A stretch of DNA of 44,804 nucleotides, from the NCBI GenBank assembly GCA_015501595.1, contig JADNRX010000422.1:1-44804 (forward strand), read 5' to 3'. Source of the stretch: Hymenopellis radicata. Taxonomy: Eukaryota; Basidiomycota; Agaricomycetes; Agaricales; Physalacriaceae. Below, piece by piece: positions 33,365 to 43,359 of the stretch. The notes beneath the pieces were generated by a model that did not search any database, was not told the origin of the DNA, and saw nothing but the letters and a program-made list of their open reading frames with translations. The stretch's first letter is position 1, and every line of letters begins with the position of its first letter. A program made the translations under genes and the position numbers.

Positions 33365-35943
33365 TCATTCAATACTATACACAAGGTCAGGATTCCCATA
33401 TGGTGGATAACAACAATCTTGAAAACATACCTCGATGCACTAACACTCTCATCAACGACGGACTCTGGAGCACCCAGCCCCGCCGCCGGACACAACAGAT
33501 CATCCAAAACGCCTCTTCCAGTAAGACTCGTCGTCTCCCACGGCGCTAGTAAAGATCTCCTCCTCCTCCCCGCCTGGTCCCCAAAGCACTTCTACCGTAA
33601 CCCCCAAAAATCAGCATCGGTTCAGTTACACTTAGAGAAACCACCAACGAACCTGGAATATCTGGAAATCCTTCTCAAAGAGCGTCTTGGAGACACTGTC
33701 ACTGAAGATCCCAAAGAAGCTTCCCTGAGCGCCAATGTTCACGTTCAACCCCGCCGACACGGTGAAGCACCCGCCAAAGGTCCCGTCTCCATCGGCGGAG
33801 ACGTCCCTCGATAACAGGGCACGTCGTTCGGCGGCACGAGCTGCGGAGACCAAGGCGGGCACGGAGGAGCGCTTGTACGACGAGTCGGCGTATGAACTGG
33901 CAGCATAGTCCGTCGCCGTAGAGTAGTTCTCATACGAAGCTCCGCCGGTCTCTTCAGCACTGGGAGCATCCATTGTCGCGCTCTCCTGCGAGGAAGCAGC
34001 CGCGCTCTCAGAAACACTAGCTTCCACGCTCGCGCTTGCGCTTGCATAAGCAGAGCTCACGGCCGCGCTTTCATAAACACTAGCTTCGGAGCTGCTGGCC
34101 TCGGAGCTGACGGTCGCACTTCCATACACGCTGGCATCAGTGCTGGTGGACGCGCTTCCATATGAGCTCGCAGTCGCGCTGACATCCGAGCTGCTCGCAC
34201 TGGCGCTCTCAGTCGCATTCCCACCATCCACGACCACAGTCCCATTGGCGCTTGCATCCAGCTCGAGCGTCAACGCCGCCTTGGCATCGAGCTCGAGGAA
34301 CACGCTCGCATCGACGATATTAAGCGCGGAGATCCCGAGGTTAATCGAGGGGATGAGATGCGCCTCGATGGTACCCGTGGCGTTGACAGAGGGAGATACG
34401 GACAGTTGCAGAGCTACCATGATGGCATGAGGTTAGGTGGTGGTGGTAAACGAGAGTAATGCTAATACGCACGAGTATCACCAATGTCAAAGTTTCCCCC
34501 GTCTGTGCTGTCGTCGATCCCGGGAGGGAAGACAAACGACGCGTTGGAGATGGTGTACACGATGCCGACGTTCATATCGAGGTTGACGTCCAACTTGGCG
34601 AGAGCCTGAGCGTTGATTTGGAATGTAGGTCCGATTTCCAGGATTCTGTGCTCGGCGTCAGCTAGAGCAAAGAAGAGTGTGTGTTGGATTCACTCACCCG
34701 GGAAAGCTCAGGCCGGGAATACCGACTTCGAAAAGCTTGATGTTTCCTGAGTCTAGTGTGCCCTGAAGACCAACTTGAACATCAGTATTAATGCTCCTTT
34801 GGTATGGATCGAATGGTACTCACGGCGACGTCGGCTGTCAAATCAATACCCCCAGCAAGCTCCGCATTGAGGGCTAGAACACATCAATCATAAGCACCCT
34901 TTACCCATGTATGAAGGAAGTCACTGACTTGCAGTAATCCCAAAGGTATCTATATTGGGCGGGATGATTGTACCCGAAGCAGCGACCCCAATCGTCGCGA
35001 CCGCGTGCGCCTTGGCCTGCACATCAACGCTCAGCTTCGCCGAAATAGGCGGACAGTCCACGGTCTCGTTGAGCAGATTAAACGTCTGATCCACGTCCAC
35101 GGGTATATCGAAGGATTTGCTCTCGTCAATCTTGTTCTGAAGCGCATTGGTTATTGCTAATCAATGACATTCATTCATCAGTATAATGCAATGCAAAGGA
35201 AGGCGCGGCTCACTCTTGATCGCATTTTTCAAGAAATCACCAAAACCACGCTGTGTCACCCGGCGCATGCGCTTCACGTTCGCAGTGGTAGAGACAGAGG
35301 AGAGGTCGGCGTCGGCGCCTGGGACGTTGGCACCTTGGAGGATAAAGTTGACTGTCCCAGTTTTGGATGTATCTGCTGATGCGAAATCGGTGTCGAGTGT
35401 GAGCGCACGGACGGGCTGAGGGTCTGCGCGACGCGCTAGGCGGGCGGGCACGGTTTGGTCTGTGGGTGTCCATGCTTTGGCGACGCGTGCGAATGCGTTG
35501 GAGCCGCACTAGATTGCGCATATGGGCATATAAGCTTGATGGAAGGAGCAAGAAGGACAAAACGCACACTTTCAGGTAATCGCACAATCTTGTTCACCGC
35601 CCCAATGTTCTGATACAGGTGACCGCAGTCCGCAGACGCGCCTGTACATACGAGGCGGATGTCCTGGGACACCGCGTCCGGCGTACAGTCGATAATATCC
35701 CACCCGGCAGCGGGCGTAATATCCGATATCGCGTCGGCCGAACCCCACTGCCAGATTGTCGGGTTAGCGCTTTTGCAAATTGACACGACGTGATGGACGC
35801 ACGATTTTCATCGACCCAGAGCTCGAGGCGTTGGTAACGGGCAGCGAGTACTCGCAGACGCCGCTGAAGCATGGCTGGGACCAGTCGTTTGCCGCGCCAA
35901 CTGCGGCGGTGAGGGTTAAAAGAACGAAGAGGGAAGGAGACAT
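33365..35943 (-). CDS. DUF7223-type secreted protein, complete
   Basis: The ATG at 35943 gives a signal peptide (MSPSLFVLLTLTAAVGA) and a mature start ANDWSQPCFSGVCEYSLP. Later exons read WGSADAISDITPAAGWDI, DIRLVCTGASADCGHLYQ and NKIVRLPES, then FASADTSKTGTVNFILQGAN. The C-terminal half has VALQLSVSPSVNATGTIEAH and LNIVDASVFLELDAKAAL, then a long Ser/Ala/Thr-rich repetitive region. After SFFGIFSDSVSKTLFEKDFQ an intron (GTTCGT...GGTAG) joins to KCFGDQAG, and a last intron leads to Ser-Ile-Glu-TGA at 33365. I identify the family from memory of Agaricomycete secreted proteins. The function is unknown; a wall or matrix role is inferred from the signal peptide and Ser-rich tail. A TATA-like box lies about 120 bases upstream. 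Confidence 0.72.
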
Positions 35944-36880
35944 TTTTTAAATAATGAACAAAAAAGCAAAGGGGAAATCAATCCCAGTGCCGACCTGGGC
36001 GCGAAGAACGAACGAAGGGAGTGGAAGGGGTGTAATGGAGGGCGCGTGTGGCATGCCGGTCTTATATAGAATGCGTACCTGGGTAAGGACGACATCAATA
36101 CTCGTCGCGACCAGCATCAGTTTGACATTGCGGACATCATTGGCTTGGCTCAGCCTTCCACATGCGAGAAAGATTGGCGCCTAAAAGCGGTTGCCAGTGT
36201 CATTGCCTCCAGTGTAAGTACGTCCCGAGCTAAATTGCCTTGATGGCAATCATCTGGGAGGATACAGTCGTCGTTACACGGAAATGACAGCCATACAGCT
36301 AGGTGGATACGCAGAGATGCAACAGCTCAGAGAAGCAACGTTGACATTCCAGAGATGATCATGGATGGATGTTGGACGGAAGCAAACGACACTGGGCCTG
36401 CAGGGTCCGTGGGTAAACAAAATCCACGTGATGTACAGCTCTATCTTGAACCGGCGCGGGGATGTCGGCGGACTCCCACTCACGGATTACTCACACCGTC
36501 GAGTAGAAGGAACGGAGAGCCTTCCTCGAGTGAACAAGAAGATCCACAATATCACGGCGCTCCGATCTCCTCGTGGGCTTCGGCGGTCTTGACTTGCCTT
36601 TGATGATACACTCGTGGATCTGTTCTTCCACAACAGCAACTTCCGCTCTGGATTAATCGACAGACGTCCATCAGGCTTCTATTATACTGGATGGCCCTCA
36701 TTGTTTCGTACACTGGTTTCGTCTGACTCTTGCTGATTGCTAATGTCTGCCTCTTCCTCGTGCCAGTGTTTATCATGACTGTACACGCCGAACGAAATAC
36801 TTGAGGCGGACTGACACCGCGGGACATAGTCTACCGTCTAGGCGCTCTACGAACCATCAAGTGGAAGTTCGCTTCTTACC
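35944..36880. other. Gene-free stretch
   Basis: The first ~130 bases form the promoter of the DUF7223-type gene (TATATAAG on the minus strand near 36061). Beyond that I see no supportable gene up to tRNA-Phe. Confidence 0.4.
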
Positions 36881-36985
36881 GGGGACATAGCTCAGCTGGG
36901 AGAGCAACAGACTGAAGTGAAACAGCTTCAACTTTCATCAATTGTGATTTTCTGGAGGTCCCCAGTTCGATCCTGGGTGTCCCCA
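36881..36985 (+). tRNA. tRNA-Phe(GAA), intron-containing
   Basis: Acceptor arms GGGGACA and TGTCCCC pair. The D-arm is TAGCTCAGCTGGGAGAGC and the T-arm CCCAGTTCGATCCTGGG. The anticodon loop CTGAAG is split by a long intron of about 32 bases that contains CTTCA, complementary to the anticodon region, as is usual for pre-tRNA-Phe. A T6 run follows at about 37005. Confidence 0.92.
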
Positions 36986-37092
36986 TGCGCTTGCTCGTAC
37001 CTTGTTTTTTAATCACATTTTTAGTCTCTCGCCACACGCGCCTTGGTTTGAAAAATGGGTTGGTCAACTGTCATTACGCCACACTGCGCGCC

Positions 37093-37448
37093 AACCTCTC
37101 TAGGGTGGTGCAGTAAACCTCCGGGGGGTGTTAGTAACGGTATTGATACCGACCCCCCGGGAGGCCTTAGTTTTAAGACCGTTCGGCGTTTCTAACGGTT
37201 TCGATACCGGCACGTGATCGTGACCACGTGATGTGGCGCATCGGTGCGCTGTCCTCATCCCGCCCTTGTCCCGCCACTCACAGCTTCTCCGAACGCCAGC
37301 GCTCCGTCACGTGCAGCGATCACCTGCCGGTATCGAAACCTACCTCCTGACCCCCGACAGTTTCAATACTGTATCAATACCATTAATAACCGCAGTAAAC
37401 CCGAGGTGTATCGAAACCTAGGGTTTACTGCACCACCCTAAACCTCTC
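37093..37448. mobile_element. hAT-type MITE (TAGGGTGG family), full copy
   Basis: The element spans 37101-37440 (340 bp), with a perfect 8-bp target duplication AACCTCTC at 37093-37100 and 37441-37448. The termini TAGGGTGGTGCAGTAAACC are exact inverted repeats over 19 bases. Internal CACGTGATC...CACGTG palindromes and GGTATTGATACC blocks match copy 1 (7720-8031). It starts 115 bp beyond the 3' end of tRNA-Phe. Confidence 0.93.
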
Positions 37449-37778
37449 CTCAGCCAAAATGTCCCTGGGATTCTTACCACGAGCAGCAGCTAACAGCCTC
37501 ATCCTCTGTCCGTTTCTGTATAATACAAGTCCACTACGTACCAGTTGTTTACCGGTCTGAAAGCAAAGCCGACAGTTAACTAGGCCTCCTATAGAGCTTC
37601 CAGTCCTGTACACTCCCGTGGTAACTCATCACCAACGTCCGCCACTGACATCGGAAATACAAGAACGGATGTCAAGCAAAAGGATTTAATTTACTGTATA
37701 TTATCCACATCAAATATCCTCACTCGGCACAGTCGCCTTTTCCTTACTTACCTCCCTCGCGTTCCAAACGAATCGCCC
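37449..37778. other. Stretch between a MITE and the F-box gene
   Basis: No gene is supported. It probably includes the 3' untranslated region of the F-box gene, whose last frame ends at 37779. Confidence 0.35.
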
Positions 37779-39399
37779 TCAAACCGGCCCACGCACAACG
37801 CACGCCCCAATCACCATCTTAAACTTGGGCACCCGCCTCAGCCTCTTCACCACCTCCTCCGCCTCGCCCCCCGTCTCATCCTCCTCAAATCCCCTAAACG
37901 TCACAGCCTTCAACGCCCGCCCCACCTCTTCCTCCACCACCTCCAAATCCACATCAATAATCGCCGGCGCGCGCGACTCGACCATCCTCAGCAAATCCAG
38001 CTTCCTCACCGGCTTGCTCCGCCTCTGCCAATTAAACATGATGCCCTTCAGATTCGGAACCAGCACCTCCCCCGTCTCCCCCTTGGCGCGCGGAATCGTG
38101 AGCCGCCGGATGACTTCCGACGTGATCACGGCGTCGCCTTCCTTCCCGGCTGCTGATGCACATACAGCTCGGTCAAGCCAGGCGTCGCAGCCAACAGCTG
38201 CAGCAACCCCACATCGCTCACTCTCACACACGCAATCTCCAGCCGCCGCAGACTCGCCGCCGAGCGCCGCACGAAATCGATCATCCCATCTAGCTCGAAC
38301 GCGCCAGGGCCTGGCTTGCTCGGATCCGCGGGGGCGAGCTTCAGGCTAAACATCGCAGGTGCGGTGATGTGCTCAAGCACATGCTGAATGCGGCCGAGCC
38401 CGCCCAGGCGGAAGGAGACAAACGGGGCTTTGGTGCTTACGTCCGGAAGCGTCGACTCGTCGTCGCATTCGATAAAGGTGTCGCTCACGCTGACGTGGTA
38501 GGCGCTCGTGCAGAGCTCGATGACGCGCAGGATCCCAAGTGGCTCCGACATCCACGACAGCACGAGGCTCGAGATGCGCCCATAGGGGAGGGGGTGGTTG
38601 GCTAGATCGCACACCGGCCACCAAGGCATAGCATGTGCAGTTTGGGAGTATGCGCAAAGACCGTGAGAGGCGAGGGCGCAGGCGCTGTTGACGGCAGTCC
38701 GTTGGCGTCCGTAAGGTCCACGAGCGTCAGACTCGTCAAGTTGGGCAGCGGCTTCGCGTCGAGGCTCTGGTACATCTCGCCGAGGCACGCGGCGGGCATG
38801 TTGAATAGAACGTCGGTCCAGCGGTGCGCTTCGCTACACAGCATGCGTACTAGAGGCGCACTCTGCGTCGCCACGTCGATGTTTACAGGCATCAGCCTCG
38901 AGCGCGTCAAATAAAGCGGGATCACCTCCCCAATCCTATCTCTCTCCAATTCAAGCGCGGGCGCTTCTTCGTCGGGACAAAGCAGCCGCTGTCGACGCGG
39001 TGCAGCATAAATGAAGGTCCACAAATGCGGCGTCCCCACCGCCACCTCCCTCCATCTTGCACACACACTGCTCAGTATCAACGGCAGCATCCTCGTCTCG
39101 GGTGTCGCGTCTGCACACACCGCCTGGAAGATAAGACACAATATCTCATTAGGCACAAAGCGGATGGGTGAGACGATGGTGCGGATCTGGGACGCGTACG
39201 CTTCGAGCTCGGCGATGACGGTCTGGAGGGTGGTGATGTCGGCCTGGACGTCGCTGAGCGTTTCGTGATATTTGCGCATCTCCGGGGCGGGGAGGTACGG
39301 CCCGGAGCGGTGGATGCGCTGGAGATCGGAGAGAGGCATGAGCGTGCGAACGCCGACGACGCGGGTGCCGCAGTTTTGGCATTGGACGGGGGAGGCCAT
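37779..39399 (-). pseudogene. F-box protein gene with two frame breaks
   Basis: The start MASPVQCQNCGTRVVG (ATG 39399) is followed by a helical lead-in (DVQADITTLQTVIAELEAY) and the F-box IRFVPNEILCLIFQAVC with VCARWREVAVGTPHLW, the standard Agaricomycete F-box layout. The leucine-rich tail breaks frame twice in the same direction: near 38605 (after LHMLCLGG, continuing LANHPLPYGRISSLVLSW) and near 38135 (after GLTELYVHQQPGRK, continuing EGDAVITSEVIRRLT). The stop is at 37779. Neither break can be mended by an intron of normal size. Together the pieces give about 540 residues. Either the gene has lost two single bases, or these are sequence errors in a GC-rich stretch; the rest is well preserved. 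Confidence 0.68.
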
Positions 39400-40096
39400 G
39401 GGCGGTGATGGGCGTGTTTTGGGGTAGAGGTGGTCCTGGAATGGAATTGTGGCTGGTGGAATGGAGACGTGAGCGCCCAATCAGCACAGCAAGAGCAGAC
39501 GGAGACGCACCTTGGTTGGTACTATTCGGGGTGTAGCTACGGCGCGAGGGCTATAGATCGGTCGGGGACAGGATGGAAGGGTAGTCCAGGAATGAAGCGA
39601 TGACTGCTTCGTGAAATCTTACGGTCGGCGTCAGCACACGACCCAGATGGAAAAAACGACGCTGGTACACACCTTGATGAGCAGGGCCGTGGTCCTCGCT
39701 GGGTAGATGGGCGCTGCTAACCGAACAATCAGCGCGTCGTCCGCTCCAAACCCACACTTTCCACACCCACCTTTGCTCCAGCTGCCCGGCGTGGATATGT
39801 CCCGAATGTAAGGGGGAGAATTAGACGCGGGTCGTTTGCCTCAGTCGATGGAGAGCTTGGCCAACGTCGTGGTCGTGGTCGTCGCGTAAAAATGCTCGTC
39901 ACGTGTGACCATTGTTTGTGTGCAAGCCCAATTCGGCAGCGTCCGTGTCCCATGTTTTGAAGTTATTCTTTCTGAAACTTGTCCTCTTTGAAAGAATCTG
40001 TCAGATCCTTCCATAGTAAATTGAACATTGACTTTCTGAGCCTTGGTTCCACTGCAAACGCTAGCCCTATCAAGGGGAGTGGCGTCACAGCGGTAC
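39400..40096. other. Spacer between the F-box gene and tRNA-Gln
   Basis: I see no supportable gene. The part next to 39400 is presumably the F-box promoter and leader. Confidence 0.4.
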
Positions 40097-40185
40097 GGCG
40101 CTATGGTGTAGCGGTAGCACACGGGATTCTGATTCGGTAGATCTCCGTTCTTCCCGTAACCCAGGTTCGATCCCTGGTAGTGCCT
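40097..40185 (+). tRNA. tRNA-Gln(CTG), intron-containing
   Basis: Acceptor arms GGCGCTA and TAGTGCC pair with one G-T. The D-arm is TGGTGTAGCGGTAGCAC, the T-arm CCCAGGTTCGATCCCTGG. The anticodon stem CGGGA/TCCCG encloses TTCTGA, an intron of about 18 bases, then T, giving anticodon CTG. The alternative reading of the loop as TCT (Arg) fits the stem less well. A T6 run follows at about 40203. Confidence 0.82.
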
Positions 40186-40218
40186 TCTCTTCTTCTGTGG
40201 TGTTTTTTGCGCCACATC

Positions 40219-40662
40219 GCTAACGCTAGGGTCGTGGAAATAACCTCGGAGGGTGGTAAATAACCGTTATTTACCTACCCTCCCAGAGGTCCAGGTTATT
40301 TACCGGTTAAAAACGGTTATTTACCTGCACGTGATATTTTCACGTGACGTCTCCGCGGGACAGTGCCATGCAGCGCAGCAGCAGCCATCAAGTGTTTTCA
40401 GCCGGATATCACACTTCCTTGGTCCCATCAGAGTCAGATAGATTTTAATGGCACTAGTAACTTTGCTTGCCTCTGAATATACTTAGTGCATACTACCTTT
40501 TAAGTTTTTCCGAGCGCCACACATCACGTGGATATGTCACGTGCAGGTAAATAACCTAGCTCCAACAGACTTAGGTTACAAACCGGTAAATAACCAGTAA
40601 TTTACCAGGAAACAACCTCTTGGTACTCTAACCTAGGTTGTTTCCACTACCCTAGCTAACGC
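40219..40662. mobile_element. hAT-type MITE (TAGGGTCGTGG family)
   Basis: The element spans 40227-40654 (428 bp), with a perfect 8-bp target duplication GCTAACGC at 40219-40226 and 40655-40662. Termini are TAGGGTCGTGGAAATAACCT and TAGGGTAGTGGAAACAACCT. Subterminal GGTTATTTACC motifs recur in both orientations. Internal CACGTGATATTTTCACGTG palindromes resemble those of the TAGGGTGG family. It starts 41 bp beyond the 3' end of tRNA-Gln. Confidence 0.93.
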
Positions 40663-40859
40663 CTCTCAAACCCTTACTTATCATGACTTTACTGTTGCGG
40701 AGCTTAAGAAGATTCAAGAAGGAGGAAAGTGGTGGTGGAGGTTTTTAAGAGCAGAGAGCTAAGAATTTGGAAGTCATGTCAGAGACTGTATCACAACGCG
40801 CCTAGGGAACGGGCTGGTGGAAACGGAGTATGGTGGTAGAGAAAACAGTATGTATGAGA

Positions 40860-43060
40860 ATGCAACCAGTTACCAGATGCGCTTTCAATGCATCTGCTAG
40901 GATACACTAGCATGCGAAGATTAGCACCTAGAGGAAGAACAACTCGAAGGAAGAGCCAGGCCATCGCAGGGTATAGTGAGACCCCATCAAATGCACTCGA
41001 CGGTTGACACTGAAAACGCAATCCAAAACAATGGGTCTGCCGCAGACTACGAAGACGCGCTGCCGCTAAGCGATACGCCTCGAGTGTACATCCTGAGGGA
41101 ACTGAGATAATCCCACATCACAGTGACAGGCATGGAATCAATACAAAAAACGCAGAGATCACGATCATAACGCTACAACACGCGAAACCGCTAAGCGACG
41201 CGCCTCGAGTGGAACTGCTTAGATTTGGTGGTGTGGCACTACAGCAATTGTCACGCCTCATAGTTCCAACTCATACGACAGCAGACAAATCGGCGACCTA
41301 GGAAACAGAAAAAACAAAGCCTATCGGAACATGCCTACTTGCAGGCAGACCGATGAGTCATACACCTGTGAGTAACGACGGAAGGAGAAGCAATTTCCAA
41401 GGTGTGCGTACATCCAGGTCCGGTTGCAGACAGATCCACGTCGTCGTTGGAGAGAAAATCTAGAAAGCAAGACACCATCCATGCGAAAACGTTCAGTCAC
41501 ACGCCTACTGCCTGGTAGTCCTAAAAAGGATGTCAATACCTCAAACACCGAATGAAACCACTAAGCCACATCGGCATGGCAGGCTACACTCCAGAGCAGG
41601 TTTACGGTGGACGTTGCGGGAAAAGCAGGTCCAGTGAATTTCCAGAGCCGTGGAGAACACAACTTAGACTCTGAACAGTAACAGGAAACGGTCCGTTCTG
41701 GGTCGGCCCCAAACCGTCAAAGTTGTGATCAGTTCTTCGACTGAAAAGTTGGCAGTGAAAACACAATCCAAAACAGTCACCCAAAGAGCTATAAAGACGC
41801 GCTGCCGCTAAGCGATGTGCCTCCGGTGTACAGCCTGAGGGAGAGATAGAGGTGGACGCTGTCGGAATCATACAGGTAAAAAAAGGAGACGAAACAATTA
41901 ATAGGACGCGGAACCGCTAAGCAACGCGCCTCGAGTAGAAAAGGTCCCAGTCTGCACTCAGGTTGATGGCGAGTTGGATATGGCTGATTTGTACACCTCA
42001 CACGACACCAGACGACCTAGGAAACACAAAAAAACCGAACATCCAAAGCAGACAGACACGTAGTACTATTGGGACATACGCTTGTGACTGCCGACAGCGA
42101 AACAAATGCCAAGCTGTACCGAGTTCCGAGTCCGGTTGCACGATGGAGAAGTCCTCGAAAACAAGATACTATCCATGCGAAAGCGTTTTAGTCACACGCC
42201 TGCTGTTGGTAAGACGCTTTGCACCGTACAGCGAGGGAAAGCCGCATCACATCCTAGAAAGGTCCCAATCTGAAGAGCGAAACAGACGTAGAGGGTAGCC
42301 ATGAGCCGACCGCCTTCGGAATTCTCTCGCAGGGTACGCGGTTCACGTATGCCAGAAGTACATAAGGGCGGATGACGACAGAAATACTGGCGCCAAGCAG
42401 TAAGTCAGTAGACTAAGACAAAGAGCGAATAACAAAGCACCTGGCGGGATGCAGTAAAGGCTGGAGAATGCGACATTTCACTCCGCATAAGGAAACCACG
42501 ATCTTCACTAAAAGGGAAACACGTCGCCGAAGCAGACTACATGTATAGGTAGCCAAAGGCACGCCACCAAAGGTAAACAAAAAGATTGCACCGAAGATGA
42601 GAAGTCAAAACGCCCGATGGACCCACTAAGCCACATCGGTGTGGCAGCCTGGAATCCAGAGTAGGCTCATGATGACAGTACGGGAAAAAGAACCTACGGA
42701 GATTTCCGAGTCACGTCGCGACCCTAACTTGAGCATCTTGCTTGTGTCGTACGCCGGCTAGTATTGTACTCTCAGACATTGACAACGCGCGAGACGACTT
42801 ACTTTGGCACAATCAAGACGCGCGGGTACCACGATGTACAATACCAAGATCAGAACTCGAAGGCGGGCTGTATCGGTGAGGCGAGATACCATCCATGCGA
42901 AAGTCCGGCCGCATCAAGTCCTAAAAAGGTCACCGCTTCGTCAACCGCTTTCAAACACCGAATGAAACCACTGAGCCACATCGGCGTGGCAGGCTGCAGT
43001 CCAGAACAGGTTCACGGTGGTGGACGTTGCGGGAAAAGAGCCTTCGGGTGTTTCGGAGCA
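40860..43060 (+). repeat. Tandem array of a modular ~740-bp repeat
   Basis: Three short modules recur in order. Module A (GCTGCCGCTAAGCGATACGCCTC) is at about 41058 and 41800. Module B (AACCGCTAAGCGACGCGCCTCGAGT) is at about 41182 and 41905. Module C (CCACTAAGCCACATCGGCATGGCAGG) is at about 41554, 42625 and 42968. Linking text such as ATCCATGCGAAA and CCTAGGAAACA also repeats. The first two units are about 740 bp apart; the last two are shorter and decayed. One further copy lies inverted at 15255-16085. No convincing coding frame or terminal repeat is seen. Confidence 0.72.
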
Positions 43061-43359
43061 TGTTGATCGCCGCTATTGCAACAACAAGTCTAAGCAGGTA
43101 AAAAAACGAAGGTGTTGCCATTCATGCCAGGCTTCTGTACTGAGACTTCGGTTAGGACTGTCCACTATGGCAATTGGACCAGAATCTATCTCAAAAGACC
43201 ACATGACACAGCCGGAGAAAGACGCGCTACACTAAGCCACACGTCTTGACCATATGGAGCCAGTGACTCGGACTCATCTCTCTCTGATTCTCCGTTCATG
43301 GACAGGACTTGTATGGTTGTGATAAAAGTCGAATAGTTACATATAACAAGTCGACATAA
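43061..43359. other. Spacer downstream of the kinase gene
   Basis: I see no supportable gene or RNA here. Confidence 0.35.

Noticed and set aside
33193..33507. Separate 104-codon gene starting MDDLLCPAAGLG
   Set aside because: Splicing from the main frame of the DUF7223-type gene runs straight into this sequence in phase, so it is its C-terminal exon and not a separate gene.
40227..40228. TA target duplication for the MITE after tRNA-Gln
   Set aside because: TA is part of the terminus TAGGG. The true duplication is the 8-bp GCTAACGC on both sides, so the element is hAT-type. The same correction applies to 7720 and 37101.
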